Notes under the pieces: model-generated
The model's database searches: none
What the model was told of the DNA's origin: nothing
Seen by the model: only the letters and a program-made list of their open reading frames with translations
Shown here: one piece after another, positions 8,350 to 19,884 of the stretch
Numbering within the stretch: position 1 is the stretch's first letter
How the letters are laid out: each line of letters opens with the position of its first letter
Made by a program: the position numbers and the translations under genes
Origin: Dechloromonas sp. A34
GTDB lineage: Bacteria; Pseudomonadota; Gammaproteobacteria; Burkholderiales; Rhodocyclaceae
NCBI RefSeq assembly: GCF_026261605.1
Contig: NZ_CP102486.1
Span: 1,426,001-1,490,000 of the forward strand
Direction of reading: 5' to 3'
Length of the DNA stretch: 64,000 bases

Positions 8350-8380
8350 AAAAAAAGCGCGGGTCTCACGACCCGCGCTT
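8350..8380 (-). terminator. norB terminator
   Basis: A 9-bp perfect stem (AGCGCGGGT / ACCCGCGCT) with a six-base loop is followed on the minus strand by TTTTTT. It lies 25 bases beyond the norB stop and separates norCB from the PEP-CTERM gene. Confidence 0.9.
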
Positions 8381-8404
8381 GAAGTACAGCTAGGAGGAAT
8401 CCTC

Positions 8405-10229
<1,825 letters not shown>

Positions 10230-10265
10230 TGTTTTCCCCCTTTCGGAAATTGTTTGGCGAGGCGA

Positions 10266-10307
10266 TGTTATTTCCGAGTGCTCTGCTGGGGCTTTGATGT
10301 CCGCTAA
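10266..10307 (-). promoter_or_regulatory. Possible FNR/DNR-type promoter of norC
   Basis: The minus strand reads TTAGCGGACATCAA (10307-10294), with a perfect right half (ATCAA) and a weak left half. About 21 bases later is AATAAC, a 4/6 match to a -10 hexamer. The geometry is close to a class II site and predicts a leader of about 30 bases. Weaker than the norE site. Confidence 0.35.
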
Positions 10308-10389
10308 AAAACGAAAGGCGGCGCAAATTAAAGTTGACCGCCGCACTCGGGAAATCGGCGCTTGCCAGCTTGTAGCGGACTCTGGCGTT

Positions 10390-11508
10390 TCAGCGGGGCT
10401 GGATGGCGGGTTTTCCCTGCGGAATGAAGGCCGGCCCGCTCGGGGCTGCGCGCTTCGGGCCGAACAGGCTGCGCGCGCGCAACTGGTTGGTCAGCGCCTG
10501 CGCGTGGTCGCGGCGTTGTTCGCTGTAGCCGAGCAGTGACTCGACCTGGGCTGTCGACGGGGCGGCCGGGTCGAGCTTCAATTGCGACAGTTGCTCGAAG
10601 CTGTCCGCGTAAGGTTCGCTGATCTCGCGTTCGATGCGGTTGGCCAGTTCCTGGAGCGACTCCGCATGCAGCCGTTCGTCCTCGACGATCTGCTGCCAGC
10701 GGGCCTGGATGCGCGCTTCGCGATCGATGAATTCGCGAATCTCCTGGTGGGCGGCGACTTCTGCACTCCAGCGGTAGCTCGGTTTTGGAATGTGCATGAC
10801 CAGGCCGCCGACGGTGACGGCGAGCAGCAGGCCGCCGGCGCATCGCCCCTGCCATGACCACGGCGCCGCATCGCGCAGGGGGCGGCCGAGCAGCATGCCG
10901 AGCAGGAGGCCGGCGATCAGGCCGCCGATGTGGGCGCTGTTGTCGATGCCGGGGACGAGCAGGCCGAGCGTGATGCTGATGCCGGTGAAGGCGCTGGCCG
11001 CCCGGAACAGCCAGCGGAATTCCTGGGGTTCGAGGCTGCTCCGCTCCAGCCAGAGAAAGATTAGCAGGGCGCCGTAGATCCCGAAGATGGCCCCGGAGGC
11101 GCCGCCGGAGATCGCCTGGTTGCCCTGCGTGACCAGCGACAGAAGATTGCCGGCCAGGCCGCTGCCAAGATAGATCGCGATAAAGCGCCCGTGGCCGTAC
11201 ATGCGTTCGACCAGTTGGCCGGCATCCCACAGCGCCCAGAGGTTCATGGCGATGTGGAACAGGCCGAAATGCAGGAACAGGGCGCTGCCCAGCCGCCACC
11301 ACTGGCCGTCTTGCGTCGCCGGCCCGAAGTTGGCGCCCCACGCCAGTTGGACGCCGGCGTTCGAGTGCCAGAGGCCGGCACCGGCATTGAGTGTTAGCAA
11401 AAAGACCACGACATTGGCGGCGATCAGCAGCAGCGTGACCGGCACGCGGCGGCGCCGGGCGTGCAGTTGGTCGTGAAGGCTGAGCGGGAAGTGGGGCGAG
11501 TTGGGCAT
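10390..11508 (-). CDS. Rhomboid-family intramembrane serine protease with C-terminal extension
   Basis: 372 residues with six or seven membrane segments. The catalytic serine lies in GGASGAIFG and the catalytic histidine in SAHIGGLIAG, both within membrane segments. ALFLHFGLFHIAMNLWAL is the usual HxxxN region of rhomboids. After the core there is a further membrane segment (about 232-248) and a soluble, helical C-terminal tail of about 115 residues. Rhomboids cleave membrane proteins within the bilayer; the substrate here is unknown. The ATG at 11508 is chosen because upstream codons lie in the short divergent promoter region shared with the NYN gene. Confidence 0.9.
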   Translation of the reverse strand: MPNSPHFPLSLHDQLHARRRRVPVTLLLIAANVVVFLLTLNAGAGLWHSNAGVQLAWGANFGPATQDGQWWRLGSALFLHFGLFHIAMNLWALWDAGQLVERMYGHGRFIAIYLGSGLAGNLLSLVTQGNQAISGGASGAIFGIYGALLIFLWLERSSLEPQEFRWLFRAASAFTGISITLGLLVPGIDNSAHIGGLIAGLLLGMLLGRPLRDAAPWSWQGRCAGGLLLAVTVGGLVMHIPKPSYRWSAEVAAHQEIREFIDREARIQARWQQIVEDERLHAESLQELANRIEREISEPYADSFEQLSQLKLDPAAPSTAQVESLLGYSEQRRDHAQALTNQLRARSLFGPKRAAPSGPAFIPQGKPAIQPR

Positions 11509-11645
11509 GGGGGCTGGTGGTTCGGCGATTCGCCATGATACCGGCCAGCGGTTTGCACTGGTGCCGGAAATGGCGATGGACAAATCGTCGGTTCGGGCTA
11601 CGACGGGCAGGTATACTTCATATTCCTGACTACCGATTGAGACTC

Positions 11646-12893
11646 ATGGCCGCTCCCTCCGACACCGCCAGCATGGCGCTTTTTTGTGACTTCGAGAATG
11701 TCGCCCTCGGCGTGCGCGATGCCCAGTACGAAAAGTTCGACATCAAACCGGTGCTCGAACGCCTGCTGGCCAAGGGCAGCATCGTCGTCAAGAAGGCCTA
11801 TTGCGACTGGGATCGCTACAAGGCCTTCAAATCGGCGATGCACGAAGCCAATTTCGAGCTCATCGAAATCCCGCACGTCCGCCAGTCCGGCAAGAACTCG
11901 GCCGACATCCGCCTCGTCGTCGATGCGCTCGACCTCTGTTATACCAAGTCGCATGTCGATACCTTCGTGATCATCAGCGGCGATTCCGACTTCTCGCCGC
12001 TGGTCTCCAAGCTGCGCGAAAATGCCAAGCGGGTGATCGGGGTCGGCGTCAAGCAGTCGTGCTCGGACCTGCTGATCGCCAACTGCGATGAATTCATCTA
12101 TTACGACGACCTGGTGCGCGACCGCGAAGGCCATCGTGGCGGAGCGCGCCGCGAAAACCGCGAGAACGTCCGGCGCTCGCCGGAAGAGGAGAGCAAGCGG
12201 CACGAGAAGCTCGAAGAGCGCAAGGCCAAGGCCATCGAACTCGCCGTTGCAACCTTTGCCGACCTCATTGCCGACCGCGGCGATACCGAGCGGATCTGGG
12301 CTTCGGTGCTCAAGGAAGTCATCAAGCGGCGCAACCCGGGGTTCAACGAAAGCTATTTCGGCTTCCGCAGCTTCGGCAACCTGCTCGAAGAGGCGGCCCA
12401 TCGCGGGCTGATCGGCTTCGGGCGGGACGAAAAGTCGGGTGCCTATGTGACCCGCGTGCAAAGCCGGGCCAGCCAGCCGGAAGAGACAAGCGGCGCGGTG
12501 GCGACCATCGAGCCGATGGCTGAGCCGAAAACCGAAACCGCTACCGAGCCGCAAGGCGCCGCGCCGCAGAACTCGCGCCGGCGCGGTGGCCGTCGCTCGC
12601 GCAAGGAAACCGTCGAGCGCGGCGTCGAGACCGTGGTCGTCGAGGCGGTACCCGTCGTATCGCCCGAGGCTCCCGCTCCTGAAGCGGTGCTTCCCGCTGC
12701 TTCGAGCGAAGAGGCAGTCTCGGCGAAAGGCCGCCGCCGAGGCGCCCGCCAGCCGCGCAAGGAGAAGGAAGAGTCTGTGGCGCTGGCGCCGGAGGTCGTG
12801 GTCGCTCCGTCTGCGGTTACCGCTACGCCAGTCGTCGACGCGCCGAAGCCGCGCAAGCCGCGCAGTCGCAAGCCGAAGGCGGCGACCGAATAA
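11646..12893 (+). CDS. NYN-domain (LabA-like) putative ribonuclease with LOTUS/OST-HTH domain
   Basis: 415 residues. The N-terminal NYN/PIN-like nuclease domain (about 8-155) has its acidic metal-binding residues in ALFCDFENVA, ADIRLVVDAL and IISGDSDFSPLV. A second folded block (about 185-270) resembles the OST-HTH/LOTUS RNA-binding winged helix seen beside NYN domains. The last 130 residues are low in complexity, rich in Ala/Pro/Glu with basic clusters (RRRGGRRSRK, RRRGARQPRK, KPRKPRSRKP), which suggests nucleic acid contact. Family members act on RNA; the target is not known. A TATACT -10-like hexamer lies about 30 bases upstream of the ATG. Confidence 0.88.
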   Translation: MAAPSDTASMALFCDFENVALGVRDAQYEKFDIKPVLERLLAKGSIVVKKAYCDWDRYKAFKSAMHEANFELIEIPHVRQSGKNSADIRLVVDALDLCYTKSHVDTFVIISGDSDFSPLVSKLRENAKRVIGVGVKQSCSDLLIANCDEFIYYDDLVRDREGHRGGARRENRENVRRSPEEESKRHEKLEERKAKAIELAVATFADLIADRGDTERIWASVLKEVIKRRNPGFNESYFGFRSFGNLLEEAAHRGLIGFGRDEKSGAYVTRVQSRASQPEETSGAVATIEPMAEPKTETATEPQGAAPQNSRRRGGRRSRKETVERGVETVVVEAVPVVSPEAPAPEAVLPAASSEEAVSAKGRRRGARQPRKEKEESVALAPEVVVAPSAVTATPVVDAPKPRKPRSRKPKAATE

Positions 12894-12946
12894 TTGCGAT
12901 TCGGAGAGGGCGAAACGGGTTCGCCCTCAGTCGTGCCGCACAGTTC

Positions 12947-13447
12947 CTAGATAACGGCCAGCAGCTTGGTGCGCAGGGACTCGGCCTCGCGCTTGCCTTC
13001 GCGCGACATCACGATGGCGTGATACCACTCGTCGTAGAGGTGACGAAGGGTGCCGTGGTCTTGCGCATTTTCGATCTTGTCGAGCAACGAACTGGTGCCG
13101 AGTGCTCCGACAAAGGCATTCAGTGTGTTCATCATGAAATTGCGCGCGTGTTGCATGCGAATCGGGTCGGGTGTTGCCGGCAGTTCGCCGAAGGCGGTGA
13201 TCGAAGGTAGCTGGGCGGGCGGGGTGCCGGCTTTGCCAGTGTCGCTGGCGACTTCGATATAGCCGTCCTCTTCCAGCAGGCCAAGTGTGTGCTGTAAGTC
13301 GTCGGCCTGCAGCATGCTGCGCAGTTCGTCGACCGTGCGCTTGCCGTCGATCATGATCAATACCCGCCGCTGGCGCGGCGTCAGGCCGCCCGCTTTGGTC
13401 GATATTTCATCCTGGCCTTTGGGGGTTTTTGCGAATGCAACGCCCAT
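12947..13447 (-). CDS. Conserved hypothetical protein with winged-helix-like N-terminus
   Basis: 166 residues, no signal peptide or membrane segment. The region around 18-65 (LTPRQRRVLIMIDGKRTVDEL, then LLEEDGYIEV) has the pattern of a winged helix reading from a hydrophobic core. The C-terminal half is helical and ends REGKREAESLRTKLLAVI. I cannot assign a function. The start at 13447 (MGVAFAKTP) follows TTGGAGACAAACC, a fair ribosome site. Confidence 0.75.
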   Translation of the reverse strand: MGVAFAKTPKGQDEISTKAGGLTPRQRRVLIMIDGKRTVDELRSMLQADDLQHTLGLLEEDGYIEVASDTGKAGTPPAQLPSITAFGELPATPDPIRMQHARNFMMNTLNAFVGALGTSSLLDKIENAQDHGTLRHLYDEWYHAIVMSREGKREAESLRTKLLAVI

Positions 13448-13487
13448 GGTTTGTCTCCAATGCTTATATATTTTGTGGGGCATTGTA

Positions 13488-13522
13488 CCCAAAAAAGAAA
13501 ACCCGCCGAGCGGCGGGTTTTT
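13488..13522. terminator. Intrinsic terminator downstream of panD
   Basis: A 7-bp GC stem (CCCGCCG / CGGCGGG, two-base loop) is preceded by AAAAAAGAAAA and followed by TTTTTC. It ends the minus-strand panD transcript. Confidence 0.85.
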
Positions 13523-13542
13523 CGTGGCGAGCGGAGCGCGAA

Positions 13543-13926
13543 TCAGGCGGCAGCCTGGGTCGGTATCTTGTGCCCGCGACGGGTGATGCGGTTTTGCGAA
13601 TCGACGTAGATCAGTTCCGGCTCGTACTTGGCCAGTTCGATCTCATTGTAGACGGCGAAGGTGGCGATGATCAGGATGTCGCCCGGCGCAGCACGGCGCG
13701 CAGCCGAACCGTTGACCGAGATGACGCCCGATCCGCGCTCAGCGCGAATGGCATAGGTGGTGAAACGCTCGCCATTGTTTACGTTCCAGATATCGATCTG
13801 TTCGTATTCCTTGATGTTGGCCGCCTCGAGCAGGTCTTCATCAATGGCGCATGAACCCTCGTAATGCAGGTCGGCGTGAGTCGTCGTCACGCGGTGCAAC
13901 TTGGATTTCAGCATGGTTCTCTGCAT
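13543..13926 (-). CDS. panD: Aspartate 1-decarboxylase
   Basis: 127 residues, the normal length. The self-cleavage site is at Gly24-Ser25 within [10 protein letters not shown], which generates the pyruvoyl cofactor, and Tyr22 and the [13 protein letters not shown] block are conserved. It makes beta-alanine from aspartate for pantothenate. [10 protein letters not shown] aligns with the family start; an ATG four codons upstream is possible but no other PanD-like residues precede it. It has its own strong promoter (13960-13987) although panB and panC lie just upstream on the same strand. Confidence 0.96.
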   Translation of the reverse strand: MQRTMLKSKLHRVTTTHADLHYEGSCAIDEDLLEAANIKEYEQIDIWNVNNGERFTTYAIRAERGSGVISVNGSAARRAAPGDILIIATFAVYNEIELAKYEPELIYVDSQNRITRRGHKIPTQAAA

Positions 13927-13959
13927 GGTTTCACTCATCCAGAAAGTTGGGGGAAGCGC

Positions 13960-13987
13960 ATTGTAACGACAATGGCCCCCCTGTCAA
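13960..13987 (-). promoter_or_regulatory. Sigma-70 promoter of panD
   Basis: The minus strand has TTGACA (13987-13982, 6/6), a 16-base spacer and TACAAT (13965-13960, 5/6). The start would be near 13953, leaving a leader of about 27 bases before the panD ATG. Confidence 0.75.
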
Positions 13988-14016
13988 CGGGTGTAATTAT
14001 GAATGCTGCAACCGCG

Positions 14017-15664
<1,648 letters not shown>

Positions 15665-16027
15665 TCAAGTCCTGAAAACGAAATAGACGGCGCCTAGGAT
15701 ACACAGAGCGGCCCACAGATAGTCAAGCTTCAGTGGCTGCTCCATGTAAAAGACGACGAAAGGCACGAAGACGACGAGGGTAATGACTTCCTGCAATATC
15801 TTGAGCTGGCCGAGGCTCATCTCGGTGTTGCCGATGCGGTTGGCCGGCACCTGGATCAGGTATTCGAATAGCGCGATGCCCCAGGAAATCAATGCTGCGA
15901 TCCACCAGGGTTTCTCGTTGAGATGCTTGAGGTGCGAATACCAGGCGAAAGTCATGAAGACGTTCGATAGCGCCAGCAACACCACCGTCTGCCAGAGCAC
16001 GGGGATGTGGAAACCGAACAGGTTCAC
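15665..16027 (-). CDS. DUF486 small DMT-like membrane protein
   Basis: 120 residues with four hydrophobic segments. ALSNVFMTFAWYSHLKHL and SWGIALFEYLIQVPANRIG are the DUF486 signature. Relatives belong to the drug/metabolite transporter clan; no substrate is known. It uses a GTG start that overlaps the folK stop (GTGA) and ends flush against panB, so it is part of the folK-panB run. Confidence 0.9.
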   Translation of the reverse strand: MNLFGFHIPVLWQTVVLLALSNVFMTFAWYSHLKHLNEKPWWIAALISWGIALFEYLIQVPANRIGNTEMSLGQLKILQEVITLVVFVPFVVFYMEQPLKLDYLWAALCILGAVYFVFRT

Positions 16028-16500
16028 AGGAGGACGATGCCCTGGTTGGCGACGGCCGGCAGCCAGGCGGCAATGCGGCCGCGCCCGGGGATGATCAGGT
16101 CGGGTGCTAGTTCGGCCAGCGGCTGGAGCACGAAGGCGCGCAGATGCAGGCGCGGGTGGGGGAGGGTCAGACGGGGCAGGTCGACGAACTGGTCGTCGTA
16201 GAGCAGCAGATCGAGATCGAGTGTGCGCGGGCCATTCTTCTCGGCGCGAATGCGGCCGAAGCGCTGTTCCACCTCGAGCAGTGCATCAAGCAGCGCTTCC
16301 GGGGCGAGCGTGGTTTCCAGCATGGCTACCGCATTGACGAATTCCGGCTGGTCAAGGATGCCGACCGGCGCCGTGCGGTAGAGCGAAGAGCAATGCACAA
16401 CGCGGCTCTCGGGCAGGTTGGCCAGGGCACCGAAGGCGGCGCGGATGGTGCTCGCCGGATCGCCGAGATTGGCGCCCAGCGCGACGTAGGCAATGTTCAT
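16024..16500 (-). CDS. folK: 2-amino-4-hydroxy-6-hydroxymethyldihydropteridine pyrophosphokinase
   Basis: 158 residues. VALGANLGDP at the start and the ATP/Mg motif NGPRTLDLDLLLYDD followed by LPHPRLHLRAFVL identify HPPK. It transfers pyrophosphate from ATP to the pterin for folate synthesis. The ATG overlaps the pcnB stop (ATGA), a common order in betaproteobacteria. Confidence 0.96.
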   Translation of the reverse strand: MNIAYVALGANLGDPASTIRAAFGALANLPESRVVHCSSLYRTAPVGILDQPEFVNAVAMLETTLAPEALLDALLEVEQRFGRIRAEKNGPRTLDLDLLLYDDQFVDLPRLTLPHPRLHLRAFVLQPLAELAPDLIIPGRGRIAAWLPAVANQGIVLL

Positions 16501-17825
16501 TCAGCAGCCGGGCCGGCCGGTTTCTTGCGTTTGCGCCGGCGCTTCTTGTCGCCGGCCTGTTCCGGGACCAGCATGGTGGCGCGCTCTTCGCCTTCGACAT
16601 TCTGGAAGCGTGTCCACCACTCGGCCAGTTCCCGGTCAATCTCGCCGGATTCGGCGCGCAGGACCAGGAAGTCGTAGCCGGCGCGGAAGCGCGGCTGTTC
16701 GAGCAGGGCGTAGGGGCGCTTGCCGGCGCGCGCTTCGAAACGCGGCTGCAGCGCCCAGATGTCCTTGATGTCGCCTGCGATGCGGCGCGTGATGGCGAGC
16801 TTTTCGCCCTGCGTGTCGAGCACGGTATCCATCGCCTGGTAGAGCGCCGGAATCTTCGCCTCGCCCTTGGCCTTGAGCTTTTCCCAGTGGGCCAGTACTT
16901 CGTGCCAGAGCAGCGTCGCGAACAGGAAACCGGGCGAAGTGCCCTTGTTGCGGCGGACGCGCTCGTCGGTGTTGGCCAGCGAGAGCATGACGAACTTCTC
17001 GCCCATCGGCTGTTCGAGGATGACATCGAGCAGTGGCAGCAGGCCGTGATGCAGGCCCTCGTCGCGCAACTGGGTGATGCATTTGACCGAGTGCCCGGAG
17101 GTCAGCAGCTTGAGCATTTCGTCGAAGAGGCGGGCCGGCGGCACGTTTTCGAGGAGCACGGCCATTTCGCGGATTGGTTTGCTGGCCGCCGGATCGATCA
17201 TCAGGCCGAGCTTGGCGGCGAGGCGCACGGCGCGCAGCATGCGCACCGGGTCTTCGCGGTAGCGGGCGCGCGGCTCGCCGATCATGCGCAAGGTTTTCTG
17301 CTTGAGGTCGCCGACGCCGTGGTGGTAGTCGATGACCGCTTCGGTCGCCGGGTCGTAATACAGCGCGTTGGCCGTGAAATCGCGGCGGGCGGCATCCTCG
17401 GCGTGGCTGCCGAAGACGTTGTCGTGCAGCACGCGGCCATGTTCGTCGGTCTTCGTCTTCTCGTCGAGCAGGCCGCGGAAGGTGGTCACCTCCAGCGTTT
17501 CCTGACCCATCATCACATGAACGATCTGGAAGCGGCGGCCGATGATGCGCGAGCGACGGAAGGCGCGGCGTATCTCTTCCGGCGTCGCATCGGTGGCGAT
17601 GTCGAAATCCTTGGGTTCGGCGCCGATCAGCAGGTCGCGCACGGCGCCGCCGACGACGTAGGCCTTGTGGCCTTGCTCCTGCAGGGTTTCGCAGACGCGG
17701 CGGCTACCGCTGCTGATGCGGTCGCGGGTGATGCCGTGGGTGGAGACGGGAATGACAGCGGGCTCGTGGTGGCTGGGCTGGGACTTCTTGCCGCCAAAGA
17801 CGCGGGAAATGAGTTTGCGGATCAC
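16497..17825 (-). CDS. pcnB: Poly(A) polymerase I
   Basis: 442 residues. The nucleotidyltransferase signature is GGAVRDLLIGAEPKDFDIAT with RRSRIIGRRFQIVHV, followed by RDFTANALYYD and the tRNA-nucleotidyltransferase-like body. It lacks CCA-enzyme features and has the basic C-terminal tail KRRRKRKK seen in PAP I, which adds poly(A) to RNA and promotes decay. It starts with GTG (17825-17823); the frame has no earlier good start. Downstream it overlaps folK. Confidence 0.94.
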   Translation of the reverse strand: MIRKLISRVFGGKKSQPSHHEPAVIPVSTHGITRDRISSGSRRVCETLQEQGHKAYVVGGAVRDLLIGAEPKDFDIATDATPEEIRRAFRRSRIIGRRFQIVHVMMGQETLEVTTFRGLLDEKTKTDEHGRVLHDNVFGSHAEDAARRDFTANALYYDPATEAVIDYHHGVGDLKQKTLRMIGEPRARYREDPVRMLRAVRLAAKLGLMIDPAASKPIREMAVLLENVPPARLFDEMLKLLTSGHSVKCITQLRDEGLHHGLLPLLDVILEQPMGEKFVMLSLANTDERVRRNKGTSPGFLFATLLWHEVLAHWEKLKAKGEAKIPALYQAMDTVLDTQGEKLAITRRIAGDIKDIWALQPRFEARAGKRPYALLEQPRFRAGYDFLVLRAESGEIDRELAEWWTRFQNVEGEERATMLVPEQAGDKKRRRKRKKPAGPAAE

Positions 17826-17873
17826 GGATTACCGTTCAGGAGCGCTCGGGAGCGTTGCGGAAAAAGCCGGATT

Positions 17874-18542
17874 CTACCGCAAAGCGATGATTTTCCAGCC
17901 CAATTGACTGGCGTGCTGGCGCAGTTTGTCGTCGGGATCGACGGCGACCGGAGTCTTTACCTTGCCCATCAGCGGCAGGTCGTTGTGCGAGTCGCTGTAG
18001 AAGTAGCTGTCGGCGAAGCTGCCCCACCACAAGCCGAGCGATTCGAGCCAGGCTTCGACCCGTTCGATCTTGCCTTCGCGGAAGGACGGCATGCCGCGCG
18101 GGCCGCCGGAGAAGGCGCCGTTCTGCATGTCGACCGCCGGCGTCGTGCCGATCAGGTGCGGGATGCCGAATTCGCGGGCGATCGGGCCGGTCACGAAGCT
18201 GTTGGTGGCGGTGACGATGGCGCACAGGTCGCCATTGGCCAGGTGCTGGTCGACCAGCGCCCGGGCCGGCTCGCCGATGATCGGGCGGATGTGGCGATCC
18301 ATGTACTCGCGGTGCCAGGCATCGAGTTCGGCGCGCGGGTGGCGGGTCAGCGGGGCGAGCTGGAAGATCAGGAATTCGTAGATGTCGAGCGTGCCGGCCT
18401 TGTACTGCTCGTAGAACTGGATGTTCCTGGCTTCCTGCAGTTCGCGGTCGACCACGCCTTTGGAAATCAGGAACTGCGCCCACTCGAAGTCGGAGTCGCC
18501 GGTGAGCAGGGTATTGTCGAGGTCGAAGAGGGCGAGGTTCAT
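17874..18542 (-). CDS. HAD-IB family hydrolase (SerB-like phosphatase)
   Basis: 222 residues. HAD motif I is FDLDNTLL (nucleophile Asp8), motif II is IVTATNS, motif III lies near REGKIERVEAW and motif IV is YSDSHNDLPL. These are the HAD-IB marks shared with phosphoserine phosphatases; the true substrate cannot be read. ATG overlaps the hda stop (ATGA) and the gene precedes pcnB, a usual betaproteobacterial order. Confidence 0.92.
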   Translation of the reverse strand: MNLALFDLDNTLLTGDSDFEWAQFLISKGVVDRELQEARNIQFYEQYKAGTLDIYEFLIFQLAPLTRHPRAELDAWHREYMDRHIRPIIGEPARALVDQHLANGDLCAIVTATNSFVTGPIAREFGIPHLIGTTPAVDMQNGAFSGGPRGMPSFREGKIERVEAWLESLGLWWGSFADSYFYSDSHNDLPLMGKVKTPVAVDPDDKLRQHASQLGWKIIALR

Positions 18543-19192
18543 GCGTTGGCTTCCAGGTTGAGCAATTCGCGCAGCAGCGGCAGCGTGACCGGGCGTTTCT
18601 GCTCGAGGGTGTATTGGTCGAGGGCGACGACCAGCATCGACAGGGTGCGCATGTCGCGCGGCGCATGGCGGAGCAGGTAGTTGATCGCCTCCGGCGACAG
18701 CTTCAGGGCGCGCTCCTTGGCCTGCGCCGCAATGGCTTCCGCCTTTTCGGCGTCGGACAGTGGCTGCAGGCGGTAGATCAGGCCGGAGCCGAGGCGGGTC
18801 CGCAGATCTTCGCGCAGCGCCAGGTGGGCCGGCGGCTGCGGGGCGGCGGTCAGCAGCATGCCGCCGGCCATTTTCAGGCGATTGAAATGATTGAACAGCG
18901 CGATCTGGCCATCGGCGTTCAGTTCATCGACGTGATCGACGGCCAGTTGCCCGCTGGCGGCGGCCTTTGCCAGCCCGCGGTCGATTGCCGCATCGACGTA
19001 GGTGAAACCGCTGGCCAACAGTAGATGGGAGCAGCCGGAGCCGGCTTCGCCCCACAGGCAGAACGAGGTTTCGGCGCGCGTTCCGGCCAGCCAGCCGGTA
19101 AAGGCGGTCAGGGTTTCGGCATTGCCGCCGGGCACGAAGTTATCGAGCGTGGGCGGACTATCTGGCAGCAAATCGAGAATCAGCTGGCGCAT
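18539..19192 (-). CDS. hda: DnaA regulatory inactivator Hda
   Basis: 217 residues, a DnaA-like AAA+ domain without the DnaA DNA-binding domain. MRQLILDLLPDSPPTLDNFVPG is a typical start with the QLxLxL clamp-binding motif; the P-loop-like GEAGSGCSHLL lacks the usual lysine, as is common in Hda. VDHVDELN is Walker B-like. With the sliding clamp it promotes ATP hydrolysis by DnaA and prevents re-initiation. First gene of the run hda-HAD-pcnB-folK-DUF486-panB-panC. Confidence 0.9.
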   Translation of the reverse strand: MRQLILDLLPDSPPTLDNFVPGGNAETLTAFTGWLAGTRAETSFCLWGEAGSGCSHLLLASGFTYVDAAIDRGLAKAAASGQLAVDHVDELNADGQIALFNHFNRLKMAGGMLLTAAPQPPAHLALREDLRTRLGSGLIYRLQPLSDAEKAEAIAAQAKERALKLSPEAINYLLRHAPRDMRTLSMLVVALDQYTLEQKRPVTLPLLRELLNLEANA

Positions 19193-19473
19193 CGGGGAGG
19201 CGGTATGAAACAGGGTGGGCGATTTTAGCATTTGTCCTGAAATCGGCCCGGCTTTCACCCGCCGGGATGTACCCGGTTAGGCGGCGGGTGGCGAGTATGC
19301 TGCCGGCCAGTGCCGGGAAGGGTTTCCGATTCGCTCGCCGCTTATTCCGGCGATCGCTCGCGGTGTGTGAATTTCCTAACAGTGGTCAGCGTTGTTACTT
19401 AAGTAATATCTCCCTACCATAAGCCAAAATGTTTGAATGAGTTGAAAATGCTTGCCCAAGCGGATTGCTTCCA

Positions 19474-19740
19474 ATGACCTTGCCTGCAGACGACGAATCG
19501 ACGGTAACGGTCGAGCGCCGCTCCCGGACCGACCGGCGCCAATTCGATTCCGGGCCGCCCCGCGGCTGCTTCGAACGGCGTCGCCGTGCCGAGCGCCGAC
19601 TACCGACGGCAGAGGAAAACGCGATTTCCGATGCCGAGTGGGAGCGCTATTTCGGCGCTGCGGGGCAAGCCTCGAACACCCACGATTCCTTGCTGGATCA
19701 CGCGGCTGAGGTTCTGGACAAAGTCCGCGATCGTTTTTGA
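19474..19740 (+). CDS. Small Arg-rich hypothetical protein
   Basis: 88 residues. The N-terminal part has two arginine clusters (VERRSRTDRRQ and FERRRRAERR) and the C-terminal part is an amphipathic acidic helix. I do not recognise a domain; short proteins with ERR/DRR clusters are frequent in related genomes near c-di-GMP genes. The ATG at 19474 is preferred; a TTG three codons upstream is possible. A diguanylate cyclase follows 145 bases downstream. Confidence 0.55.
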   Translation: MTLPADDESTVTVERRSRTDRRQFDSGPPRGCFERRRRAERRLPTAEENAISDAEWERYFGAAGQASNTHDSLLDHAAEVLDKVRDRF

Positions 19741-19884
19741 TCCGGACGCCCCCTCGATAGCACGCCCGATCGGCGCGCCCTGCGTCTACTCCGCCATCCC
19801 GGCTCGGGATGGCGTCGGTGGCCCATCTTCCGTTTGTTAAAATTGCGGCAACTGCGCGCCCAGCGCTGCCCGAAAGCCCCACCA

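Larger units (their letters stand above)
7889..8404. other. Gap between PEP-CTERM gene and norB
   Basis: AT-richer than its surroundings. It contains the sigma-54 promoter at 7998-8014 and the norB terminator at 8350-8380. No convincing gene is seen in either strand. Confidence 0.6.
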
